DNA of 64,000 nucleotides. Source: Alnus glutinosa (taxonomy: Eukaryota > Streptophyta > Magnoliopsida > Fagales > Betulaceae). Below are positions 43,041 through 55,330 of this stretch, piece after piece. Below the pieces are notes generated by a model that was not told the origin of the DNA, did not search any database, and worked only from the letters and a program-made list of their open reading frames with translations. Where the stretch lies: NCBI RefSeq assembly GCF_958979055.1, contig NC_084892.1:4481501-4545500 (forward strand). Reading direction: 5' to 3'. A program made the position numbers and the translations under genes. Within the stretch, counting starts at the first letter, position 1, and each line of letters opens with the position of its first letter.

Positions 43041-45381
43041 TTAGAAGTCATGAGAGTGGTGGTACATTGTCGGATCACAGCCACCTTGTGATCCATGCCT
43101 GCTATCTTGATCGTCTCCATCCATTGATCTTGCTCCGCCCATTTGTCCCGAACCCGTAGCACCCAGATTGAGATAAACCAATCTCGAATCGAGATTAAGG
43201 TTTCCCATGTTGTTCCCGCTGCTGCCGCTGCTGTGATCATCGCTCATCGGCGGATATATAGTGGTGGAAGAAGGAGCGTTTGCATTGCCTTCTTCACGCG
43301 AAAGAACGAGCGCCGCCGATTGAACGAGCTCAAGGCAAAGCCTGAGCTTGTTGGGTTCGATATGCGTTAGCCCCGGGACGGCTCCTTTGAAGAGGAAATC
43401 CGATGTTAGGGTTCTGAGTACGTCGAGCGGAGTAACCCCGTCGACGGTTCGAACATTCGGGTCAGCATGGTGGTCGAGAAGGACTGCCACCATGTCCGGC
43501 GACACCATCTCCGCCGCGAGGTGAAGCGGGGTCTTCCCGGCCGGCCCAGCGGGGTAGTTAACATCGGCGGCCCCGAGCTCAAGCAAGGCTTTGACGACTT
43601 CTCGGCTACAATTTTCTACAGCGTAGTGTAAAGCTAATGCCTCGTCGAGATTTAGCCCTTCTCCCATGACCATAAGCTTGACGAGTTCCACATCGGACGA
43701 GTCGAGTGCTCTTCTCATCCGACGAATCTTTTGGTCTTCGAGATCGGCGGCTGCCCCCATGTCGTGCTGGTGGTGGTGGTGGTGGTGGTGCGGCATGAGG
43801 GAACGGCGAGCGAGTGAGGATTTGAGGCGGAGCTCTTCAATCTTTGCCACGACATCGAGGGGGAGGTGCTTGGCTAAGACTTCCGGAGGGAGGCCAGATT
43901 TTGCAACGAGATGGGAACATGTGGACCAGAGCTGGTGCATGTCTTGTTTTCTCGAAGCAAGGAGTACTTTCATTACATCTTCAATTGAGGCCTTCTCCAC
44001 CATGCTTGCCAATTGTTTCTGTAACGAGAATAACGGTAAGGGAAATTTATGTAAAATATCAAATATGTAAATAAGGTAAGGTGTTTTGTTTGGTAAGTTT
44101 TTGCATAGATAAAAATTGATGGGATGTTTTTTGTGCTACAATTGCGTTTTTGTTGTGGCTTGTTCTCTTTTTCAATTTAAACCCAAATGGGGAAAGTGAA
44201 TGTTTGGGAAAGATTTGGTGTGCTTACTGTGGAAGACAAGACTGGATATCATGATCTAAATTTAGAAACACTTGGGCATGGAGCATAAAGATATGAGGAA
44301 CCCAATTCAAGAAACTTCAAAAATGGTACATGAAATCAAGATAAGCTTCTTATTTCACACGAACAACATTTTACCCGGAAAAGTGGGGGGGAGTTTTTCG
44401 ATCTTTTCTTTTTCCCTCATGTATAACCGTAGAAGAAGAAGACAAGGTAGGAGGTGAGGAAGAACAAGAAACTTCATAGAAAAATTGAGAAGTTTTTCTG
44501 ATTAGAATGTGATGAGAAAAGGACTAAATACGTGTGGGATCAAACCAACTGCTTCTAATGGAAAAGATTGAAGACATTATAAAAAACCCCAAAAAAAAAA
44601 AAAAAAAAAAAGTTGAAGATTATAGAATAGAACCCAGCCTTACCCACTTCATCAGAAGATAGTGGATTTCCTAAAATACTAATAAATAAATTATAAAAAG
44701 AAAAACCATTACAACCACACACACACAAAAAGAACAAAAAAAAAAAAAAAAAGAGAAAAGGAAAAAAAGAAAAAGAGAAAAGAACTCCCCACTTCCCAAA
44801 ACCAAACCCAGAAATTCTCCAAATTCTCAAAACCCACAAAACATACGACTCCTCACACCAACACACTGACCAAGAGAGACAGAGAGAAGAGTACATCAAC
44901 ATAACTAGAGAGAAACCTGAGTGAGCAATGCTAGCTGTTCAACACCAAAGGATCTAGCGGCAGCAAGAGTGTCAAGAGCAAGATCAACGGCTGAGGTGCA
45001 ATGCGTGTGCCAGCACCCTCTCTCCCCGCAATTAGGCCTGGGCTCATGTTTCTGAGGCACAATAGTGACTTGGCCACTGTACAAGAACTGCAGCAGCAAC
45101 AAGAACACCTCGTAGCCGACCGAGTTAACCGGTATCACACCCGGCCTCGATCCCGGCGAGACCGCGGGGTTGATTCTGGAGCCGGCTGGGTCCAGCCCGG
45201 TCGGTGGGTCGGGCCCGCAAAAGAATTTCCTAAAGAAGAGGCTCCTTGCGGCGAGGATGCATCGGTGGGCGTGGACTAGACGCCCCTCTACGCTGAAGGT
45301 TACGTCGCTGAAGGCCTGACCGTTGATCAGAAGATTGAGGTAGTCCAAGGAAAGAGATCTTAGCGACTCATCCAGGGTCAT
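43041..45381 (-). CDS. NPR5: BTB-ankyrin transcriptional co-regulator, BLADE-ON-PETIOLE/NPR5 clade, 2 exons, 480 aa
   Basis: Minus-strand exons: 45381-44917 (155 codons, donor CAG|GTTTCT) and 44018-43041 (325 codons plus stop, acceptor TTACAG), intron 898 bp. The junction reads ALLTQ-KQLASMVEKA. The BTB/POZ domain (about 20-145) includes FSDVTFSVEGRLVHAHRCILAARS and a C2HC zinc motif with C118, C123, H125 and C128. A linker region with a seven-histidine run (232-238) follows, then ankyrin repeats (about 250-355; ALHYAVENCSREVVKALLELGAADVNY, GKTPLHLAAEMVSPDMVAVLL). The short tail lacks the long NPR1-type C terminus. Length and gene structure fit the BOP/NOOT/NPR5 clade (about 480-490 aa, two exons). 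These proteins work with TGA bZIP factors in the nucleus, shaping leaf petioles, floral organs and abscission zones and, in legumes, nodule identity. The gene sits alone between large gene-free flanks. Confidence 0.96.
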
Positions 45382-45645
45382 GGTTAATTATTGATGCCTT
45401 TAGGGTTATCGCGCGCGTGAGAGAGAGAGACAGAGAGACAGAGAGAGATAGAGGGAAACAGAGAGGTTGCTAGGAGATGGTGCAAGAGAAGAAGAAGAGG
45501 AGGAGGAGGAGGAGGAGGATTTGGTTCATTGGTTCCTCTTCTTCTTGTTGATGATGGGTACTATTTGAGTGTGTTTTTTGTGAGATTCTTTGTGTCAAAT
45601 GGAGTGGTGAGAGGGGGTGGTAGTGTTTTGTGTTGGTAGATATTT

Positions 45646-45688
<43 letters not shown>

Positions 45689-45740
45689 AATATGGGTGGC
45701 TGTTCTGGGCGGCTGAAGTATTTAAAAAAGAAATCCGAAA
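45382..45740 (-). promoter_or_regulatory. NPR5-like leader and core promoter, GA/CT-rich
   Basis: Immediately upstream (minus strand) of the ATG the leader is CT-rich: GA runs on the plus strand at 45420-45460, (AGG)n at about 45497-45520, and a pure (GA)n at 45649-45687. A TTTAAATA stretch at about 45717-45726 (minus strand) is the nearest TATA-like motif. GA/CT repeats near plant developmental genes can bind BBR/BPC (GAGA-binding) factors, which are reported regulators of homeotic genes. A role here is an inference. Confidence 0.4.
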
Positions 45741-46483
45741 TAAAAGAATAATTATTGGCTCTTAAAAAAAAGAATTGAGGGGAGGGAAAATGGGAAATGA
45801 ACTTTTTTGTTCAATAAAAAATTAGCCCGTGTTTTACTAATGATAATTAATTAATATACTAATTAATAACGACCAGAACATATTGAAAATGAAATTAAGT
45901 AGTTTAGAGAAAATAATTAAGGGGCAATATGATGTACTTTATGGCATAGAGATGTTGACTGCGAAGACTAGTATGTTATTCACCTTTCTCAAGGTTTCAC
46001 AGTTTATATGGAGCTTTTGTTGGGGGAACCATGTCCTTATTAGAAACATTTTTAACCTGACTACGGCTTTTAAATTTCTGTTCTTGAGGCATTACTGTTT
46101 TAGGTAACAGTATCTTCTTCCAACTACAAACAAATATCTGAAAAAGGAAAACGAAAAAGGACCAACTTCCTTGTCAAGAACCAACAAAGACCAAAAACAA
46201 AATCTTAGAAGTTTGAAATATAAAGGAATGAAGGGATTATTTGCTTTATATTTTTAGAAAAATAAAATTTTTTTTTAAAAAAAAAAAAAATCATATAACA
46301 AGACTGCTAGACGTGTTTTCAAAAGGTTCAAAATTTTCTTGTTAAAAATAATTTAGTCTGCAAACAACATATAAAAGATACGGTTTGTTTTTGTTAAATA
46401 GTTACTTATCTCAAAAGCTTAAGAGTTCAAACTCTCCCTTAAATCTTAATTATCTTAATTAGTACGGCCCAATACACTTAAGG
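45741..46483. other. Intergenic upstream of NPR5-like gene, no gene seen
   Basis: AT-rich with A-runs (46272-46290). The 74-codon ORF at 45883-46107 has no recognisable motif and is not called. Confidence 0.4.
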
Positions 46484-46491
46484 GTTCAAAC

Positions 46492-46833
46492 TATGGCTGC
46501 AATTTTTGACACAACCCGCGAACCCGATACGAAATTGAAGGGTTAGGGTTAAGAGTCCTACCCGTTTAAATAAATAGGTCGGATTAAGATTAACATATAT
46601 AGTCTTATACCTATGCTTCAATACAACCCAAACCAAACACGTGACATAATAGCAAACAATTTTTTACATAACCTGTGAACCCGACACGAACCCAATACAA
46701 AATTAAATGGGTTATGATTGGTGGGTTTGACCCGCTTAATTAAATGGGTTGGGTTAAGGTTGACCTATATAGTTTTATACTCATACTTCAACACGACTCA
46801 AACCCGATAGGAGAACACGAATCGCCACCCCTA
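46492..46833. mobile_element. hAT-type MITE with 8-bp target duplication
   Basis: GTTCAAAC (46484-46491) precedes and GTTCAAAG (46834-46841) follows (7 of 8 identical). The left end starts TATGGCTGCAATTTTTGACAC; the right end reverse-complemented starts TAGGGGTGGCGATTCGTGTT, the common hAT-MITE terminus. Inside, two copies of a block with aacccg-gaacccgacacgaa...gggttaggttaa...gacctatatagt-ttatac-catacttcaacac repeat about 165-170 bp apart. Confidence 0.78.
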
Positions 46834-46841
46834 GTTCAAAG

Positions 46842-48207
46842 TTCAAACTCTCTCTCTTAATTAGTAAGACCCCAATACATGGAATATTTAATTAAAATAG
46901 GAGGTGAATTATAAAGGGTTCGAACTCAAGTTCTTTTAAATAAATAAATAAATAAAAAGAATAATTGAAAATATTTTGTTTTCAATATTTCAAAGAAAAA
47001 GCCAAAAAATATTTCTAAAAATACAGCCAAATTGGCCCTTAAAATTATCTAATTAACTTTCAACATTAGAGTCCAATCTTTAACTACTTTTGTAGATATT
47101 TTTCTGGATATGGTGAGTGTTATAACTTAGTGGAGTCATAGTGGATTTTAGAAGTTCACTTCTATGAAATGGGCAAAGAGAAAAAAGCCTTTGTAATTAA
47201 CATGTGCTTTCTTAATTGGAAAACTCCTCTTCGATCACTTTCTGGTGGTACCCTATATATACTGTAACTTGCGTACGTGTTATTGGACATGGATAAGTCC
47301 CATTCAACATACGGTTCTTCTGTTCATAAAGTTATTGCATTGTCAAATATTTAATTCTTCTGCATTAATTCCTTCTCTAATGGTATATATATATATATAT
47401 TAGAATTTTGAAAAGACATAATTCTTTATGTCCAGATCAACATAAAGCTTTTTTTTTTCTCCTCTCTTTTGGTTATCTCCCGTGAGAAAAGATTCTTTGC
47501 AGCTAGCTTTCAGGGTATAACTGGCTGGGCTTGACTTCTCCCCACAAATTATTTACCTTTACCGATGTTGGAGGTTTTCAATACTTTTGGTCCTTGTTAA
47601 CGTTAAGAAATCAATTAATTGTAACCAAACGTTTAATATATAGAGTATTATAGTGCTTACAAGTGCATTTATTTTCCCTTCCTATTCATTTTTTGGATAC
47701 TCGTAAGAGAGAATCAAATTTAGGGACCAACCTAAACCTACTTGTTTAATTATTATTTATTTTTATTAAGTTGGCGAGACTATCAACCTGGCCTTCTCAT
47801 TCATGACAAAATTATAAACAGAAAATGTGAAATAACAAAAAAAATATTAAAAAAAAAAAAAAAAGGGACAAAAGGGAAGGCATTGATCTAGTACCACCAG
47901 AAAGTTCGTTAGTGGTCGAGGAATTAAATAGAACCGGCCAGTACTATTTGAGATTAATATTAATTAACACCAATTTCAATAAGAAATATATGATCATTTG
48001 AAACAAGAATAATACTTTCACATATATACACACACGCATTGGGGTCTCACTGATTTTTGTTTATATTCATGATGAGATTATTTATTACTTTTAATTCATT
48101 TATAAAGGACATGAACAAACACTTTTTAATATTTGATTCGAACCGGTGGATCTGCCAAATAGATTTATTATTATTATTATTATTATTGTTGTTGTTATTA
48201 TCATATT
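46842..48207. other. Intergenic, no gene seen
   Basis: AT-rich with short microsatellites, including (AT)n at 47381-47400 and (TTA)n at 48164-48186. No gene recognised. Confidence 0.45.
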
Positions 48208-48956
48208 TGTTGGGAAAATTATCATTCTCAAAGCCCATGCAAACCTACGAATGGGCTTGTGGGTCCGGTCAGTCCATTAAGCCTATCAAAGAGTCACATT
48301 TCGTCAAGGGCCCAAAAAGAGCCGAGCAATCATAAATGTTTTCGGATAGTGGACACTTCGGATACTTCTCAGAGAATCTTATGAATATCTCTCGGTTGCC
48401 AGAACCGGGGATAAACACAATCGATAAGTCTCAGGACATCGCTGTCCCAGAAACACGTGAATAATACACACGGAATGCCCATGTTTAGATGGTCCCAAGA
48501 ACGGATTTCTCAATACTACCACGAGGTGATATGGATGGAATATGCTAGAACCTTATTCTAGAATTATCACAGGAAATTATGGAAAAACTTATCCATAATC
48601 CCTAGAAAGGCGTAGAAGGTCTCTATCCCGAATTTTTCAGGATAACCTCTTATCCCACATGATATGGGTCCTAATTGAACTCTAATAAGAGTATACCTAG
48701 TATACCAAAATTACATGCCTATAAATAGGCCACTACCTCAGGTATCAAAACGATTTGAACTCTCTGAATTTGTGTGCTGTCATATTCCCTGAAATTTGTT
48801 TACAAGAATTTGACTTGAGTATCAGAATGAAACTCCGTCGGCACACCCGACAAGTTCATGTGTTTAATCGCTCCTGGTTTAATCTTTTTGTCTTGTAAGT
48901 GGCGGAAAGAGCGCATTCTGAAATGACATGTCATAGTATCGAAAACTGTACCATCA
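48208..48956 (+). mobile_element. Complete solo LTR (749 bp) with 5-bp target duplication
   Basis: Begins TGTTGGG and ends TACCATCA, the canonical TG...CA. ATATT occurs at 48203-48207 and 48957-48961. A TATA-like cctataaataggcc lies at 48718-48732 and text after it (gtgtgctgtcatattcc, tcggcacacccgacaagttcatgtg at about 48838-48862) resembles the R/U5 of gypsy-type plant LTRs. No internal retroviral-like region lies on either side, so it is a solo LTR left by recombination. Confidence 0.85.
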
Positions 48957-48961
48957 ATATT

Positions 48962-50580
48962 AATTTGAATGATAAATGATAATAGTGCATATAAGGGAAA
49001 CAAATAGAGTACCCTTTTTTTCTTACAGAAAATAATTAAAATATATTTCATATTTTTCGTCTGCATGTTATATAATAACCTTTAACTTCTTGCATATCTT
49101 AAATTATTAGAATGTTTCTCCAATATAGTAAAAACGAGAGTGAGATTAATAACTCATTTTTGGGTAATCTTTTTCCATTGGCCATAATATCATATCATCT
49201 TTCTAGTTTCAAATTTACATGATTGCAGTCCATAATTTCGATATGGCATTTTTTTTCCTTTTTTTATTCTGTATAGTTTGATGTTTGAAGGTAAAAAGAA
49301 AAATATTAGGAACATGTTTCAATTAGTGGGTATCAGATAATCGAATTGATTCAATTTTGTAAGTCCTATCAGAAATCTAAATCAACTTTTGCTCATACGA
49401 AAAATGGGAATTGAAAGAAATAGAGAACTACCTTTGTGTAATCCAATCATTGAATGAAAGAAAAAGAAAAGATTTTGATTTCATCTTACCAGTAGCTAGC
49501 ATAACCTTGAAGCAAAATTCTGATATACCGCTGGCCAATACGTGTCCGATTAAGTGAGTAATTCTAAACCTTATACCCATATACCTCTTGTGTCGGTTTT
49601 TAAAATCATCATAGGATCAAAATTCAATAATAATCAATCACAAGCCTAACGATAATTTTAAAAGCTATATTATAATTAGATGGATATAACAAAAACATGA
49701 ATATGACGTATAGAATTACTTGATTAGGTGGGGTCAAGAGCTCTCACGTAGCCAAAAGTGTATACATTTTTTTTTTTTTTCTAATAAAAGTGTATACACG
49801 AAGAATTTAATAGTAGCACAATTGAAAACATAGAACTCTTAGTGGAAATGTCATTGGAAATATGGAAATTATATATATGACAGAAATTTCTTACAAATCA
49901 GTTTGTAGGAAATTTTATACAACCCACATATAAGAGTGACATGTGTCATTTAAACATGTGAGGACAAATGAAACTCAGTTTATGGACAAAGTTAGCTCGT
50001 GAGATTTAAACTAGCAGAAAACGAATTAGTAAATATTTGATAAGTTTCTGTTACGTGAATGATTTATCAAACACATAACGAGATAAATTGTTAGATTTTG
50101 AGGAAATCTAAACTTTAAATTATGAGAAAACTTAGACCTTTTCAAACACCAGGCTTGAGATTAAGTTTTTGCTTTTTTATTCATTTAATGACATCATTTA
50201 AATAGAAGGAATACAAGAGATAAACTCCTACAATGAACAATAAAAACCTACTATTAAATGACTTATACACTATAGTGCTATGAATAATAAATAATTAAAA
50301 GACTGACTTAGATAGATAACTATAACTATCCTTATTTAATTAAACTAATCATACCTTAAGATAAGTTAGAGCCAAGATAACTTTTCATGAGATATTTTGT
50401 CTTGGTAAAGTCCTCTAGCATGCAAATTCTAATACCATATCAGGTTCCATATTAAGGGATGGCAGAAGGCTCTAGAGTCAAATACCATAATAATGCTATA
50501 CATTAAAGAATGATGAATTTATAGAAAATTTTTTACAATTCACATACAAAAGTGACAAGTGTCTTTTAAACACATGGTTA
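48962..50580. other. Intergenic, no gene seen
   Basis: AT-rich; small ORFs without motifs. Two related stretches at 49880-49985 and 50520-50580 (cataaaag/gtgacatgtgt-tttaaacatgtg and aaattttttacaa-tcacatacaaaagtgacaagtgtc) look like copies of one repeat. Confidence 0.4.
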
Positions 50581-50599
50581 AAAGAAATCATAAATTGTC

Positions 50600-50677
50600 T
50601 CAAAACTTAATATGGTTAAAAATAATAAATTTAATCATTTAATTAATATATATATATATTTTTTAATAAATGAGGTT

Positions 50678-50718
<41 letters not shown>

Positions 50719-50870
50719 AAATTAAAATGTGAGGTGAATTACGGAGATAAGGTTAAAGTTTAAAATATTTGTTTTAATACTATATTAAATTATAATTAAT
50801 TTCAAAAGATTAAATTGGTTAAAAATAATATATTTAATTAATATTTTAATAAATAAATTAAAAAAAAAAG
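50600..50870. repeat. AT-rich dispersed repeat with (TA)n
   Basis: Contains ttaaaaataataaatttaatcatttaattaatat, also seen near 39340 and 39470, a related second copy at 50815-50855, and (TA)n at 50680-50714. Confidence 0.5.
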
Positions 50871-51419
50871 GATAATTTCACAAATATTGAAGAGGAATGA
50901 ATGAGGGTACAATATTGAACAGAAAACAGTAGATAGAGAGGCAGGGGGTGGGGGTTGAGTGGAGGTGGGAGCATCGGGAACCGTGTCGGCCGGGTCTCGG
51001 GGGTTCAAGATTCATATTATTGGGACTGGAGCCAAAACGAACGTGATAGGAGTTAAACTTACTAATTTTATTTTTTATTTTTTATATATTTTTTAAATCT
51101 TTTGGGGGGGGGGGGGGGGGTGGGACCCGTAGTGTGCACGTGAGACAAGACTTCACACGTGTAAAAAGAGGTACAGTTGAGTTTCAACTGTTTGTTATTT
51201 TGGTAGTGAGTATGACAAAGAGAGAAAGGAAAGAGAGCGAAAGAAGAAGGGCTGTTGTTTTCCCCTCAAAAAAAAAAAATTGAAAGAAAAGGAGAAAAAG
51301 AAAATCCGGTTGATTGACAGCACATCCTGACTGTCTTATGATTTCAAAGACCCCCGATTTGACGTTTGACTTGTCTTGTCACTCTCTCTTACTCCTTCCA
51401 CTCAACCCCAGGAACCCAC

Positions 51420-51461
<42 letters not shown>

Positions 51462-52878
51462 CTCTGTCCCTGTGCAGTACGATGCATACTATACGTACAA
51501 TTTGACATCTCACTCACCCGTTTTAGCCACTTGTATACGTGTACAATATGTTAAGAAGGTATTCATAACACGTTCTTCAATCTTCATCATTTCTTCCATG
51601 TTACAATTCAGCACCAAAGATATATACATGTTAGGGTTTGCTCATTAAAAAAGGCTACGGTGAACTTCATGCTTTTTGGTATGGTATGAGTTGACGAAAC
51701 CTGATATATTGCTAAGAAAACCAATATATTAAGAGAACGCACCGGACTTGCTAATAGATATCACCTAAATATGTTCTTTTAGGGAGAATAATGCTAAAGT
51801 ACAATAATTTTGTCTTAGGTTTATACATGGTGTAAGAACCTATTTATATGTTGAGTGATGAAGGCTTTCCTGCATTAGGGTTTTGTGCTCCTTTCTTGAT
51901 TTAGGAGTGCTGCCAGAGTATGGCATGGACTCAAAATCCTCTACCTCCCACCAATTAAGATTCTTTCCTGACCTGTATCAAAGCAAAATTCTAGGCGATA
52001 AATCCGAAATTAATTTTTAGTCTCGAATTTCTAGGAATTGGGTGTGATCCTCGATTTTTTAGGATCACATATTGCCGCCCCTAATTAGCTATGTCGGTTC
52101 CTTGGTCAGTACCTTTCTGGGACCCCAGGGTATACAAATTCATACTCATGGGCTTATACCCGACGAACTATGGGCCCGCAATTGCTAGTGAGTCAATGTT
52201 GACTTAGAGGCTCGCAATCTTCGAAATGGGCCGGGCGTTTCCCAACATATAGTATGCCTCAAAGTTGGATGACACGATCGGGTGCAATTAGGTGCTTGAT
52301 AAGGTAATTGGTGTAAGAGGGCATATGAGCCCCTCATTTGCTCGGATAGTCTGAATATTTGTTCGAAAAAGTGAAAAATTCACTTATCCTCTCAAATTAA
52401 TTGCTCATATTGAAACTAATTGCATATGATTTCGATCCAAGTTGAATGAAGAAATTAAAGGAAAAAGGACGTGAAAACCTTTTAGAATAAAACTTGAAAG
52501 TGTTTTAATATCTTCTATAAGATTGAGTTTTGGGATCAAATATAATAGTTTCTACGGTGATACTCATTCTCATTATAAAATCACTTACTCCAAAAAGAAT
52601 AACACTAATTTCTAATCCAGATTGTCGGCACCATATAAAAATGTTTTTCTATTAATTTAAATTAGATAATGAGCATTGTCAATATTCCTTCTGCATTTTT
52701 TATTAAGCAATTAATAAAAGTAAATGACAAGATAAATTCACAAGCATCATTCTGAAAGCTCATGATCTCAAAACAATATTTTAACTCCCAAAATGATTCA
52801 ATTATATATTTATATGCATTACCATCTTTTTCTTCCTCCGGCCATCTTGTATATATCTCAATCATATTATAATTCGTG
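50871..52878. other. Intergenic, microsatellites only
   Basis: Poly(G) at 51104-51120 (17 bp), (TC)n at 51423-51455, and a locally GC-richer block with no coding frame (51900-52300) that may be an old LTR fragment. No gene is supported. Confidence 0.4.
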
Positions 52879-52893
52879 AATGGACTCTTTTAC

Positions 52894-53157
52894 TTTCTTT
52901 TCTTCTTCTTTTTTTTTTTTTTTTTTTTTTTAACTGATAACTCTGGATTAATAATCTCAAATCATCAATCAAAAGAATATGAGATCACAAATTGGGGACC
53001 GAGAGTTTCCTACTTATAATATCATAAATTATTCAAGCAATTTCTTCCACCCAAATAATATCAATGACATGATTGACCGCATCTTTAGCAAGTCAATGAG
53101 TAGCTGAATTAGCATCTCTCTACACACGAATCAGCCGAGACGCTCGAAAGGACTGCT
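52894..53157 (-). mobile_element. 5'-truncated LINE fragment with 15-bp target duplication
   Basis: The minus strand carries the end of a LINE RNase H domain (DANSATH-stop-LAKDAVNHVIDIIWVEE), then a short 3' UTR and a poly(A) tail (plus-strand T-run at about 52910-52932). The flanks aatggactcttttac (52879-52893) and aatggactattttac (53158-53172) differ at one base. It belongs to the same general LINE class as 732-1707 but is older (in-frame stop). Confidence 0.82.
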
Positions 53158-53589
53158 AATGGACTATTTTACAGTATCCTTGTTGGTGCATTATTTATTT
53201 ATTCTATATGTAATTTCCGTGTCTGATAAGCATGGAGAAAGTGAAATTGGAGTGCATGTAACATTATCTAGTTTATTTTATATATATATAGGTGTAATTG
53301 ACTGGTAATTAACAAAGACCATCCTTTTCATGAGCAAGCTCATGAATTAATTAATGTTGTAGCCATTGACAAAAATGTAAAACAAGAAAAAAGAGATAGA
53401 GACAGAAAAACTCGGAATTAATGAAATTTGTAGCTAGCTAGCACCGACGGCTTTGTGGTCAAACAAACCAAGCATCGATAAATTTCTGTTTGGAAAATTC
53501 TCTTAATGATGCCAATTCAGATGGGATATGCCGATATGGGATATATTACTTACCTTTTACTTTCTTTTCTTTTCTTTTCTTTTTATAAA

Positions 53590-53955
53590 AAAAAAATTCA
53601 TTTAATCTTTCATCATTTTTATAATTATACCATTAATTAACTTTAAAAAGTATCAATTTAGTGTATTAATCTTTCAATTTATTTTTTAATTTCTATCATC
53701 CGTTAGAATTTTTCGTTAAATCATAACGGGGATGTATCAAAATTTCTAAAACACCATTTAAAAAAAAAAAAAAAATTATTGTGGTATTTTGAGAGTTTTA
53801 ATAGGATTTAATAAAAATTCTTAACGGATGATTTAAATTGAAAAAAAAAAAAAATTTGAAAGATTAATATACGAAATTAACACTTTTGAAATCTTAAGGG
53901 TATGATTATGAAAGTGATAAAAGATAGGAGTGTTAATCAAGTGAAGTTTCCTTTT
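53590..53955. mobile_element. Foldback MITE, second copy of the 27070 family
   Basis: Arms share with 27070-27467 the blocks tttaatctttcat, aaagt-tcaattta-gt-t, aatctttcaattt, atccgttagaatttt-cgttaaatc, and the complements ggatttaa..., aacggatg, gaaagat. Here the ends are more diverged. A-runs (53759-53775) mark the loop. Confidence 0.78.
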
Positions 53956-55330
53956 CTTTTCTTTTTTTCCTTATTTATTTATTTTTTTTTTTTTAAGGGG
54001 AGGGGGATTTGGAAAGAGGTAAACTGGTAAAGAATATTCAACTGTTGCTTGGAAAACATAAAAAATTAAAAACGACCAAGACAGAAAAGAGATAAAGAAA
54101 CGAGAAGAAAGGCCTGAAAAAATCAATGGTGAATATATGTCTCCTAATAAACAAAGTAAAATTAATGCTTTTCAGCCTACTTCGTACTCCACTAATTGAT
54201 CAGTGTAAAAAAACAGGACACTAATTTTATAATTTAAATTGATATCAGCTAGGACATGAAAACATTCTCACAGTTCGTCCATACCGGCCTCTTATTCGGA
54301 CAGACGGACCCCATATTATCTGTCTCACATTTGCTGGAATCCGAATCTTTTCCGGAGCGGCCTTATGTTAATACACCTTCCTAATTAATTCCTAAAGTAA
54401 ATTAAAATGGCCTACTTTTTAATTATAACCAATCTTTTGCTTCTAAGCCATGATTCTTGTGTCTTCAACACCCTGGAAATGTGTTGGAGAAGCGAAGCGG
54501 CCCCCCTTACCCAAAATGGATAATCGTAGCTGTACGTTCTTTATGGGTAGGCATCTCATGTTGCGGTGAGATTAGGGTGTAAAATTATTTAGGCATCACC
54601 AAAAGCAGATGTGATTTCGTCCTTTTTGTCTAATGAGGAGTCATTTCAATCCTTATTAGCTTCTTACTTTATGCATGTTTAACATATTGTAATCCACAAT
54701 CAATCACCCAGTTTCATTTTTTAATTTCGTTAAAGTACGTGCAAATTTACGATTAAATGGCAGCTACGTACCTACCCTCGCTTTAATTTCGATCCTTCCA
54801 CTCGCCTATGTGCACGTTGTGCTTCAATTCATTCATATATATATCATTTGTCGTGATTTTCTTACTAATATCATCAGCTTGGTCGATCTTCACCAAATTA
54901 TGAAAATAATAAACGGCAGACTCTAATTCATTGCTCTTTTTCCTGATTTATTTTTTATTCTTGGTTTTTGTTAAGATGACATGTGTTTAGAAAGGCACCT
55001 ACTCGCGTTTTCATGCCTCGTTCAACATCGATCGTACCATTTTGATTTTTAGGTGAGATGGTCAAAGATATAATCCAACAAATAACATGCATGTATATGA
55101 ACAAAAGAGTACTAAAAGGATTTATAGGACACAAACCTCACAAGTGCACTCACAACATAATACATGTTTCTTTATAAAGGTGCATACGGATGTACGTATG
55201 TGTACGTACCACTGTGACCCGAACTCATTTCATAGATATAATTGGCTAGTTGGCCAAGAATGGGTTTTGGACTATTAATTTGCTTATCACAACCATTAAT
55301 CTTCAGGTTTGTACTAAAGTTTCAAAATGT
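53956..55330. other. Intergenic, no gene seen
   Basis: AT-rich. A short inverted pair around 54280-54360 (ggacagacggac / tccgga) is too small to interpret. No gene supported. Confidence 0.4.

Noticed and set aside
43666..44070. 134-codon plus-strand ORF opposite the NPR5-like exon 2
   Set aside because: Antisense shadow; a Trp-run is just the complement of the His-run codons.
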